64,000 nt of DNA. It comes from Oceanihabitans sediminis. Its GTDB lineage: Bacteria > Bacteroidota > Bacteroidia > Flavobacteriales > Flavobacteriaceae. Location of the stretch: NCBI RefSeq assembly GCF_003337215.1, contig NZ_QPIG01000003.1:1-64000 (forward strand), in the 5' to 3' direction. This document shows, piece by piece, positions 23,200 through 28,603 of this stretch; the stretch's first letter is position 1, and every line of letters begins with the position of its first letter. Under the pieces are notes generated by a model. It worked only from the letters and a program-made list of their open reading frames with translations. It was not told the DNA's origin and searched no databases. The position numbers were made by a program, and so were the translations under genes.

Positions 23200-23455
23200 T
23201 CCAAATTTTTTCGAATTCCTCTTTTGTGATTTGAAATTCAGAGAATTCAATCAAATCTAATTCTTGGTCTCCAAGTCCGCCAAACTCATCTTGCAATTTT
23301 GTTTGGTCGTATTTAAGTACTTTTCCGTTTTGATAAACCTCAATTTGTTTTGTTGGAAGTCCAGATTTATCGGTCTCGAAATACCAAATAGATTTTCCCC
23401 AACTATCAAACTCATCTCCTCGAGTTTCGTCCCAATTTCTTTTAAAGTAATTCAT
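23189..23455 (-). CDS. DUF6881-type immunity-like protein, cassette C23
   Basis: The 88-residue protein begins MNYFKRNWDETRGDEFDSWG, then WYFETDKSGLPTKQIEVYQNG, then a C-terminal FEKIWNEN. This is the compact pattern of the DUF6881 family, usually found among polymorphic-toxin immunity genes. It is the first gene of cassette C23 (22791-23474), with its start about 19 bp from the cassette end, and is translationally coupled to the CdiI-like gene. Two immunity-type genes in one cassette look like protection collected against competitors' toxins. Target is unknown. Confidence 0.72.
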   Translation of the reverse strand: MNYFKRNWDETRGDEFDSWGKSIWYFETDKSGLPTKQIEVYQNGKVLKYDQTKLQDEFGGLGDQELDLIEFSEFQITKEEFEKIWNEN

Positions 23456-23467
23456 TTTTCAGCTTGT

Positions 23468-23600
23468 GCACAACGGTCTTGTATATGAAAAGTAGCGGAT
23501 TTTTATGCACTTACTTTTCGATTTGGTACTGACGTTAAATTTATGAAAACCACTTTGATTTAAGTACTTAAACCGCTATTTTTTATATACGTTGTTAGCC
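23468..23600. repeat. attC-like site R23 (C23/C24)
   Basis: The left arm GTATATGAAAAGTAGCGG and right arm CCGCTATTTTTTATATAC form an 18-bp stem with wobbles at 7 and 12. The loop is AT-rich and resembles that of R8 and R10. The ends are GCACAAC (23474) and GTTAGCCAC (23594). Confidence 0.85.
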
Positions 23601-23610
23601 ACAGTACTTT

Positions 23611-23946
23611 TTATTTTCCTTTCGAGGTCAGTTGTTCGTTAAAGTCCAATGCAAGTTCAATCCAATGTTCAAAGTCGTTTTCTTGTTTCAAGTTTTCTTC
23701 TTGGACGTGTATGTAACCTTTGTAATTCCGTCCTCTCATCACAACAGTTGAACATCCTATTTTTCTGACTTCTTGTTCGTGCAATTTAGGGTCAATTCTG
23801 CACATCATTCTTTTTGGGCCGGCAGTCAAACACATTTTTCCGTTAACCATAAATGCCAAACTGCCAAACATTTTCTTTTCCTCAACATTAGCCAAATGTT
23901 CGAGTGAACTTCTAATTCTTTGAGCAATGTTTTCGCTGTATGCCAT
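23611..23946 (-). CDS. TfoX N-terminal domain protein, cassette C24
   Basis: The 111-residue protein shows the TfoX_N pattern: IRSSLEHLANVEEKKMFGSLAFMVNGKMCLTA, then RIDPKLHEQEV, then MRGRNYKGYIHV. It lacks the C-terminal TfoX domain of competence regulators, as do most stand-alone TfoX_N proteins. Its start codon shares one base with the stop of the upstream SnoaL-like gene (TAATG), so the two form a coupled pair. Function of stand-alone TfoX_N proteins is poorly defined. It sits at the 3' end of cassette C24 next to attC R23. Confidence 0.82.
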   Translation of the reverse strand: MAYSENIAQRIRSSLEHLANVEEKKMFGSLAFMVNGKMCLTAGPKRMMCRIDPKLHEQEVRKIGCSTVVMRGRNYKGYIHVQEENLKQENDFEHWIELALDFNEQLTSKGK

Positions 23947-24329
23947 TATTTTTTCGGTGTGTTTTTGTCAAACGTAAGCGTATCGAAGTAGATATGCAGT
24001 GAAGTCAGTTTACCGTCCTTTGCAGTCCAAAATTCCGCTACATCTCCAGAAATATGCTTTCCATTTGGGAAAATGTAGTCGTAATTGGCAATCACACTTG
24101 CATTGTTGCCATCAATTATCATTCTTTTTATTCGCACGTTTTGATATAGTCTCGAAAATCGAGCGATAATGTTTACATAGGTTTCTTTTCCTTTGTTTAT
24201 ATCTTCCTTTTCCATATTGTCGGCTCTAAATTCAAAGTTGTCCGAGATTACGGATTCCCAACCTTCTTTTTTTGCAAAGCCCCTGTAATATGTTTCCAAT
24301 AGCTTTTTTGTAGTCGTAGAATTTGTCAT
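23946..24329 (-). CDS. SnoaL/NTF2-like protein, cassette C24
   Basis: The 127-residue soluble protein begins with a helix (TKKLLETYYRGFAKKEGWESVIS), then DNFEFRADNMEKEDINKGKETYVN, then beta strands ending HIYFDTL. This is the SnoaL-like polyketide-cyclase/NTF2 fold, often a small ligand-binding enzyme or carrier. There is no signal peptide, unlike the lipoproteins of the same fold elsewhere in the array. It is driven by its own promoter (TTG at 24402-24400, 19 bp, TACATTTG at 24380-24373 on the minus strand) that overlaps the divergent HxlR promoter, so HxlR is its likely regulator. Confidence 0.8.
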   Translation of the reverse strand: MTNSTTTKKLLETYYRGFAKKEGWESVISDNFEFRADNMEKEDINKGKETYVNIIARFSRLYQNVRIKRMIIDGNNASVIANYDYIFPNGKHISGDVAEFWTAKDGKLTSLHIYFDTLTFDKNTPKK

Positions 24330-24349
24330 TTTTTTAATCTTTAATTAAA

Positions 24350-24419
24350 GTTATTGCATTTTGCAAGTTCAACAAATGTACAAAAGTTATTGTAAATTGC
24401 AAGTGCTTTAATATTTTTG
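24350..24419. promoter_or_regulatory. Divergent overlapping promoters with a 19-bp direct repeat (HxlR operator candidate)
   Basis: Plus-strand promoter: TTG (24390-24392), 19 bp, TATTTTTG (24412-24419), five bases before the hxlR-like ATG, so a nearly leaderless mRNA is implied. Minus-strand promoter: TTG (24402-24400), 19 bp, TACATTTG (24380-24373). A 19-bp sequence starting GTTATTG and ending TTGCAAGT occurs at 24350-24368 and again at 24386-24404 with three differences. The second copy covers the -33 elements of both promoters. Confidence 0.72.
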
Positions 24420-24423
24420 TGGA

Positions 24424-24831
24424 ATGAAAAAAAATAGGTCGGACTGTCCAATCAGTTGTTCATTGGACGTTTTTGGGGATAAATGGTCTTTGTTGATAAT
24501 CAGAGATATAATGCTCCGTGGAAAGTTGTCGTACAGCGAATTTTTAAAATCGGAAGAAAAAATCGCGACAAATATTTTGGTCAATCGATTGAATATTCTT
24601 GAGTCCGAAAATATTCTTTCCAAAAGCGTATCGCCTGAAAACAAGTCAAAATTTGTTTACAGTTTGACTAAAAAAGGCATTGACTTGCTTCCGATTGTCA
24701 TTGAAATTATGGATTGGGGTGCAAAGTACAATGAAAACTGTCCAAGAAGGGAACTTGGCAAAAAAATCGAAGTGGATAAGTCAAAAGTCATTACCGATTA
24801 TCTTGAAAAACTAACTGAAGAATTTGGTTAG
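24424..24831 (+). CDS. HxlR-family winged-helix regulator, cassette C24
   Basis: The 135-residue protein has the HxlR signature CPISCSLDVFGDKWSLLIIRDIM at the N-terminus (the conserved Cys senses redox or aldehyde signals in several members), followed by the winged helix (FLKSEEKIATNILVNRLNILES) and YSLTKKGIDLLPI. It is the only cassette gene on the plus strand. It is divergent from the SnoaL/TfoX_N pair and shares a promoter region with it, so this cassette carries its own regulation instead of depending on read-through. It ends about 20 bp from the cassette boundary. Confidence 0.88.
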   Translation: MKKNRSDCPISCSLDVFGDKWSLLIIRDIMLRGKLSYSEFLKSEEKIATNILVNRLNILESENILSKSVSPENKSKFVYSLTKKGIDLLPIVIEIMDWGAKYNENCPRRELGKKIEVDKSKVITDYLEKLTEEFG

Positions 24832-24854
24832 CCTGTTCATTTTTTGCGTATTGT

Positions 24855-24988
24855 GGCTAACGGTCTCGTATAACCGTCAGTTACGGGTTAAATTAGCGAT
24901 TATTTTCGGTTTAGAACTGACGTTAGCAATTCCGAGTGGATTCGGACGTAGTCGAATCCGCCGTAATTGCGGTTATACATTGTTGGCT
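24855..24988. repeat. attC-like site R24 (C24/C25), GTATAACCG type
   Basis: It has R4-type arms, bulged T and loop hairpin. The ends are GGCTAAC (24861) and GTTGGCTAC (24982). Confidence 0.88.
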
Positions 24989-25006
24989 ACAGTTTTTTTA
25001 ATTCCA

Positions 25007-25294
25007 TCATAATTTTTCATTCAAATCTTGTCTTCCAACTATTGTCACTATTTCAACAATGTTTTCATTGACTTTATAGAAAATACTATCAACTCCACAA
25101 ACGCAACGTCTGTATCCTTTTTTTATATAGTCAACAGATTCAAAGGAAAAAGGACGTTCAGCAATAATATCAAAATATTCGAAAAAAGACTCAAAATATT
25201 TGTCCGCTTGGGTCATTCCAAATTTTTTAACTCCGTAATGGTGAATCCGAATCAAGTCATTTTTCGCTTCATTTGTCAGTTTGTATTTAGCCAT
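25007..25294 (-). CDS. ParE/RelE-superfamily toxin, cassette C25
   Basis: The 95-residue protein shows the ParE pattern: YKLTNEAKNDLIRIHHYGVKKFG, then YFESFFEYFDIIAERPFSFESVDYIKKGYRRCVCGVDSIFYKV, then VEIVTIVGRQDL. ParE toxins poison DNA gyrase, while RelE members cut mRNA; the long helical hairpin and YRRC-HSIFY-like region favour ParE. The start overlaps the antitoxin gene by 8 nt, giving the usual antitoxin-first order. Toxin-antitoxin cassettes are known to stabilise large cassette arrays against loss, and this one sits third from the recombinase. Confidence 0.88.
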   Translation of the reverse strand: MAKYKLTNEAKNDLIRIHHYGVKKFGMTQADKYFESFFEYFDIIAERPFSFESVDYIKKGYRRCVCGVDSIFYKVNENIVEIVTIVGRQDLNEKL

Positions 25295-25526
25295 TTAGCA
25301 AAGACTTTGATTGAGCTAAAATACTTTCTTTACTGTCATTCGTAAACCCACTGTTTTCAGCTTTTTCGATTTTAGCTCGAATCCAGTCAATTTGAACTTG
25401 CTGTTTTCTTGCTTGTCTAATCAAATCGTTAACTAATTCGCTTTTGCTAGAATATTCTTTATTGTCCACTTGGGCTTTTAACCATTCATCGTTTGGTTTT
25501 GTAAAAGATATACTTTGTCTTGACAT
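25287..25526 (-). CDS. ParD-type antitoxin, cassette C25
   Basis: The 79-residue protein has the ribbon-helix-helix start (QSISFTKPNDEWLKAQVDNKEYSSKSELVNDLIRQAR) followed by a helical tail (IDWIRAKIEKAENSG) that wraps the toxin. It is the first gene of the pair and overlaps the toxin by 8 nt. Just upstream lies TGTAAATATACA (25542-25553), an interrupted palindrome suited to RHH binding, so autoregulation is likely. Confidence 0.88.
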   Translation of the reverse strand: MSRQSISFTKPNDEWLKAQVDNKEYSSKSELVNDLIRQARKQQVQIDWIRAKIEKAENSGFTNDSKESILAQSKSLLNG

Positions 25527-25541
25527 AATTTAATTGTTTGA

Positions 25542-25553
25542 TGTAAATATACA
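25542..25553. promoter_or_regulatory. Operator-like inverted repeat upstream of parD
   Basis: TGTA and TACA flank AATA, 16 bp upstream of the antitoxin start codon at 25526. It fits an RHH autoregulatory site by position. I see no perfect TAnnTTTG box beside it. Confidence 0.4.
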
Positions 25554-25579
25554 CCAAAAATGAATCGTTTCCAAATTGT

Positions 25580-25712
25580 AGCCAACGGTCTCGTATAACC
25601 GTCAGTTACGGGTTAAAGTACCAAATTTTTCGGTTTAGCACTGACGTTAGCAATTCCGAGTGGATTCGGACGTAGTCGAATCCGCCGTAATTGCGGTTAT
25701 ACATTGTTAGCA
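25580..25712. repeat. attC-like site R25 (C25/C26), GTATAACCG type
   Basis: It has R4-type arms, bulged T and loop hairpin. The ends are AGCCAAC (25586) and GTTAGCAAAC (25706). Confidence 0.88.
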
Positions 25713-25720
25713 AACGTTTT

Positions 25721-26245
25721 TTATTTTCCGATTTTATAAATAAATTCATTGTCCGTTATATTTATAGAAACCCATTCTTGATTGTCTTCATAAAATCCGT
25801 GAAATCCGAATTGTATAGTCTTTTTCCAGTCTGTAAAATTTTTTTCTGCTTTTCTTTTATTCGCAAAATTTAAAAGTCCGATTGAAATAATTGTGTCATT
25901 CGATTTGCTCACATAACTAATATATTGTCTATTATATTTATGGAACTTTTTAATCACGTTTTTCGGTTTTTTCAGTCTCTTTTTTATAATCGACTTGTCT
26001 ACATTGAAACTATCTAAAACATTAGTTCTATACTCATAATATTTTTCAGATAATATTTTTTCAGCTCTTTTTATTTCAGATAGATTCGGTGTGTGCGCTT
26101 TGTTATAATTCGGTTCTACAAAAGGATATTTAACCGAAGAGTCAAAAATCACACCTTGTCCGTTGTAATATTCTTTCAGTTCAATTATTTGAAACGAAAT
26201 TAAAATTAAACTTAAAAATGCAATTATGAAAAATATCAGTTTCAT
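25721..26245 (-). CDS. Membrane-anchored protein of unknown function, cassette C26
   Basis: The 174-residue protein has an N-terminal hydrophobic anchor (MKLIFFIIAFLSLILISF), which may be an uncleaved signal. The soluble part includes YYNGQGVIFDSSVKYPFVEPNYNKAHTPNLSEIKRAEKILSEKYYEYR, basic KKRLKKPKNVIKKFHKYNRQYISYV and FHGFYEDNQEWVSINI near the end. The alternating strands after the anchor suggest a periplasmic domain. No family is recognised. It is the sole gene of cassette C26 (25706-26268). Confidence 0.6.
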   Translation of the reverse strand: MKLIFFIIAFLSLILISFQIIELKEYYNGQGVIFDSSVKYPFVEPNYNKAHTPNLSEIKRAEKILSEKYYEYRTNVLDSFNVDKSIIKKRLKKPKNVIKKFHKYNRQYISYVSKSNDTIISIGLLNFANKRKAEKNFTDWKKTIQFGFHGFYEDNQEWVSINITDNEFIYKIGK

Positions 26246-26261
26246 TTTGTTCTCAAATGTT

Positions 26262-26392
26262 TGCTAACGTTTAGTATAACCGCAGTTACGGATAAATATA
26301 CGAGGTTTTTCGGTTAAGCACGGAATTTAGAAATTACGTGTGGATTCGGACGTAGTCGAATCCGCCGTAATTGCGGTTATACATTGTTGTGG
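26262..26392. repeat. attC-like site R26 (C26/C27), GTATAACCG type without bulge
   Basis: The left arm GTATAACCGCAGTTACGG lacks the extrahelical T of its relatives and pairs fully with CCGTAATTGCGGTTATAC, leaving only the wobble at 12. The left spacer is AACGTTTA. It is the site closest to the recombinase. The ends are GCTAAC (26268) and GTTGTGGTG (26386). Confidence 0.87.
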
Positions 26393-26401
26393 TGTCGTTT
26401 T

Positions 26402-26800
26402 TTATTTTCGTTCAAATATTAAATTCGGGCCGTCAACGTAAGATTGTCCTAAAGTCATTTTTTTATTAGTCAAATCGTAAGTCCATTTTGAGTTGTTGAT
26501 TTTTACCAATAATACTTTTGGGTCAGTATTACCACCTAAATGGTCTTCCCCAAAAAAATACTCATATTCTCCATTCGTGTATCCTGCATTATCTCCACCA
26601 GAAACAACAAGAATTCCGTTTGCTTTAAAATTGTAAATGATATTTTCATCCGAATAGTCAATTGAACCTTCTCCTTCAATTCCATAAAATTTAGCTTCGG
26701 TTAATTTCCAATTTCCGATTATTTGATTTGAAATGTCATCGTCATTCGAGCAACTTGAAATTAAAAATCCGATTAATAAAAGTGTCAGTATTCTTTTCAT
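26402..26800 (-). CDS. Lipocalin-like surface lipoprotein, cassette C27 (first cassette)
   Basis: The protein is 132 residues from MKRILTLLLIGFLISSC; the longer ORF adds 19 residues encoded by the cassette leader and would disrupt the signal. After the acylated Cys comes SNDDD, an acidic run close to the lipoprotein export signal that sends Bacteroidota lipoproteins to the cell surface. The body has IIGNWKLTEAKFYGIEGEG, then IYNFKANGILVV, then NNSKWTYDLTNKKMTL, the lipocalin-like (PF13648-type) pattern. It is the cassette next to the attI-like site, so on the integron model it is the most recent acquisition and the first to be read by transcription from the recombinase side. Confidence 0.72.
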   Translation of the reverse strand: MKRILTLLLIGFLISSCSNDDDISNQIIGNWKLTEAKFYGIEGEGSIDYSDENIIYNFKANGILVVSGGDNAGYTNGEYEYFFGEDHLGGNTDPKVLLVKINNSKWTYDLTNKKMTLGQSYVDGPNLIFERK

Positions 26801-26851
26801 AATTTCTTTATTTTTGAGATGAATAATTTTCTGTATAGTTGTGTTTAAATG

Positions 26852-26893
26852 CACCACAACAATTGGATAAACTCCCTAAGGGAGTTTATATCC
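26852..26893. promoter_or_regulatory. attI-like site beside the recombinase gene
   Basis: The last cassette boundary (CACCACAAC at 26852-26860) is followed not by an attC arm but by AATTGG and a strong palindrome: ATAAACTCCC (26867-26876), TAA, GGGAGTTTAT (26880-26889). The recombinase stop codon lies at 26900-26902, seven bases further on. A unique, non-attC partner next to the integrase is what an attI site is. The palindrome lacks a T-run in either direction, so it is a poor terminator and may instead be a recombinase-binding site. Function is inferred from position. Confidence 0.65.
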
Positions 26894-26899
26894 TTTATA

Positions 26900-28036
26900 T
26901 CACAAATCTAACGGATTTTTTATAGAATCAAAATTATTTGTGGCCACATGTGTGTAAATTTCTGTCGTTTTAGTAGAATTATGACCTAATAACATCTGGA
27001 TATATCGCAAATCTGTACCAGACTCCAATAAATGTGTAGCAAAACTATGACGCAGTACATGTGGCGAAACCTTTACTAGAATACCTGCCCGCTCCCCTGC
27101 ACTACTCACTATTTTAAAAACACTATTCGCATGGTATTTACGACCCTTCATTCCCTCAAACAAATACTCCTTAGGTTGGTACTCCTTATAATACAACCTT
27201 AAATCTACCAACAACTTTTTAGACAACAATGTGTACCTATCCTTGTTACCCTTAGCACCAACAACACGTATCACCATTCGCTTGCTATCAATATCCTCAA
27301 GCCTCAAATTCAAAAGCTCACTACGCCTTAATCCAGCCGAATAAAGTAAACTCACTATACACTTATGTTTTAAATTATTAGTCGAGGCTATAACCCGAAA
27401 CACATCCTCCTTAGACAAAACAACAGGTAACTTCTTTTCTTTCCTAGGTCGCTCTATTTCATAAAACCTATTAGGCATACCCAAAACAATTTCATAATAA
27501 AACTTAATACTGTTAATAGCCTGGTTAATATAAGAAGTAGAATGATGCTTCTGTATTAGCATTTGAATATACCTTCGTATATCAAACTCATTCAAAGCAT
27601 CTATTTCTTTACCTTTATAATAATTAATAAAACGCTCAAAACAAGACACATAAGTCTTTACCGTATTGTTTGCATATTTTTTTAATTCCAGTTTCTGTAA
27701 ATAAGAAGGCGGACAAGCCCTATAATCATCAGGCAAAGCTCTTTTCCTATACCAAGAAACATCAAACTCTTCATCCAAATTCTTAGATCTATTAGACCCA
27801 AAAAAATACTTGCCATTAACCCAAGCAACACCCTTAAAAACAGTAAAAATACTAGTAAGATTATTAGAAGTATTAGCTATATAATACATGCTATACTCCT
27901 CAGACCATTGTAAACCAGGTAACTCCCGTATCAATGCATTCAATACCTTATCCGAATAAAACTGCAAACCAATATATTTCTTATTATCTAGCAATAAGTG
28001 CCTTAAAGTAATATGCTTTTTAAAATCCATAACCAA
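26900..28036 (-). CDS. XerC/D-like tyrosine recombinase with extra N-terminal domain, presumed cassette integrase
   Basis: In this 378-residue protein residues 1-100 form an N-terminal extension (FYSDKVLNALIRELPGLQW, then YYIANTS) seen in Bacteroidota integrases. Residues 110-195 are the SAM-like core-binding domain. The catalytic domain has R237 (SAGLRRSE), K262 (AKGNKDR), H326 and R329 (HVLRH), H352 (LLGHNS) and nucleophile Y361 (IYTHV). Only 64 residues separate K262 from H326, as in XerC/D; IntI integrases have about 100 because of an extra helix that handles folded attC. That insertion is missing here. The gene ends beside the attI-like palindrome and reads into the cassettes, the opposite of the usual divergent integron layout. 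Confidence 0.85.
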   Translation of the reverse strand: MVMDFKKHITLRHLLLDNKKYIGLQFYSDKVLNALIRELPGLQWSEEYSMYYIANTSNNLTSIFTVFKGVAWVNGKYFFGSNRSKNLDEEFDVSWYRKRALPDDYRACPPSYLQKLELKKYANNTVKTYVSCFERFINYYKGKEIDALNEFDIRRYIQMLIQKHHSTSYINQAINSIKFYYEIVLGMPNRFYEIERPRKEKKLPVVLSKEDVFRVIASTNNLKHKCIVSLLYSAGLRRSELLNLRLEDIDSKRMVIRVVGAKGNKDRYTLLSKKLLVDLRLYYKEYQPKEYLFEGMKGRKYHANSVFKIVSSAGERAGILVKVSPHVLRHSFATHLLESGTDLRYIQMLLGHNSTKTTEIYTHVATNNFDSIKNPLDL

Positions 28037-28061
28037 TAATACTAATAATCAACATTTTAAC

Positions 28062-28098
28062 CGTATATTAAGCGTATAATAAACGTATAACTATCAGA
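28062..28098. promoter_or_regulatory. Three 11-bp-phased CGTATA repeats plus palindrome between recombinase and zinc-finger gene
   Basis: CGTATA starts at 28062, 28073 and 28084, exactly 11 bp apart and thus about one helical turn. Immediately after lies CTATCAGATAG (an 11-bp palindrome at 28091-28101 by eye). The 78-bp intergenic region serves both divergent genes, so this is a probable operator. No exact TAnnTTTG box is present on either strand. Confidence 0.6.
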
Positions 28099-28114
28099 TA
28101 GATATTCGCTAGCC

Positions 28115-28501
28115 ATGAAAAAGAAAAAAACCTGTAAAGCATGTAACAAACTTTTGTCTGGCAGATCAGATAAAAAGTTCTGCGACACCTATTGTAAAAG
28201 CTCCTATCACTACCAAAAATCAATAGAAGAAAAACCAAGTTTCTATACCAAAGTAGATAAACAACTAAAAACAAACAGACGCATTTTAAAAAACTTCAAT
28301 CGTGCAGGAAAAGCAACCGTAAGAAGTGAAATATTAATAAATAAAGGATTTAACCCCAATTTCTTTACCCACTATTGGAAAAACAAAAACCAAGACGTCT
28401 ATTTATTTGTATATGAATATGGCTTCCTAAAGAAATCAGAACATGGGGCAGAAAAATATGTCCTGGTAAAATGGCAAGAGTATATGACAAAAAAACAATA
28501 G
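28115..28501 (+). CDS. Zinc-ribbon/treble-clef protein common in Flavobacteriia
   Basis: The 128-residue protein has N-terminal CKACNKLLSGRSDKKFCDTYCKSSYHY, with two CxxC-type pairs of a treble-clef zinc finger. A helical linker (TNRRILKNFNRAG) and a C-terminal domain (NKGFNPNFFTHYWKNKNQDVYLFVYEYGFL) follow. I recall this as a widespread, uncharacterised flavobacterial family. It is divergent from the recombinase across a 78-bp region with phased CGTATA repeats; whether it is part of the cassette system or merely a neighbour is unknown. A nucleic-acid-binding role is likely from the fold. Confidence 0.75.
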   Translation: MKKKKTCKACNKLLSGRSDKKFCDTYCKSSYHYQKSIEEKPSFYTKVDKQLKTNRRILKNFNRAGKATVRSEILINKGFNPNFFTHYWKNKNQDVYLFVYEYGFLKKSEHGAEKYVLVKWQEYMTKKQ

Positions 28502-28507
28502 AAAAAA

Positions 28508-28540
28508 CAAAAGCCAAATCGTGAAATTTGGCTTTGTAAT
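28508..28540 (+). terminator. Intrinsic terminator after the zinc-finger gene
   Basis: AAAGCCAAAT (28510-28519) pairs with ATTTGGCTTT (28526-28535) around a six-base loop. The A-run before and short T-run after allow weak function in both directions. Confidence 0.7.
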
Positions 28541-28603
28541 TAGGTCCTTAAAAATAAAAACCTGTATATATATAAAAACTAAACTATATAATAATCTAAA
28601 ATA

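Larger units (their letters stand above)
121..26860 (-). mobile_element. Integron-like cassette array, 27 cassettes (C1-C27)
   Basis: Twenty-seven consecutive units each begin with GTTR and end with YAAC on the plus strand. The 6-10 bases at one end of each unit are the reverse complement of those at its other end, for example GTTGTAGCAC at 6283 and GTGCTACAAC at 6880. Between units lie 26 imperfect palindromes with 118-124 bp from AAC to GTT. All cassette genes read leftward, away from a tyrosine recombinase at 26900-28036, except one divergent HxlR regulator. Most cassettes hold one gene with a short 5' leader and no visible promoter. Matching ends across a cassette, with non-matching ends across each palindrome, is the hallmark of integron cassettes. 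The recombinase, however, is not IntI-like. Boundary positions are read directly from sequence; the mechanism is inferred. Confidence 0.88.

Noticed and set aside
802-26392. The regular repeats as a CRISPR array
   Set aside because: Repeats are about 120-bp palindromes separated by genes of variable length, not short repeats with uniform spacers; no cas gene is present.
802-26392. The palindromes as REP/BIME or MITE elements
   Set aside because: Such elements do not explain why the 6-10 bases just outside each pair of palindromes match across every one of 27 genes, nor the adjacent recombinase and attI-like end.
26867-26889. Palindrome beside the recombinase as an intrinsic terminator
   Set aside because: Neither side carries a T-run. 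Its position at the cassette insertion point favours a recombination site, although partial termination cannot be excluded.
26900-28036. Calling the recombinase a canonical IntI
   Set aside because: The spacing between the catalytic Lys and the HxxR motif is 64 residues, the XerC/D value, and the IntI-specific insertion is absent.
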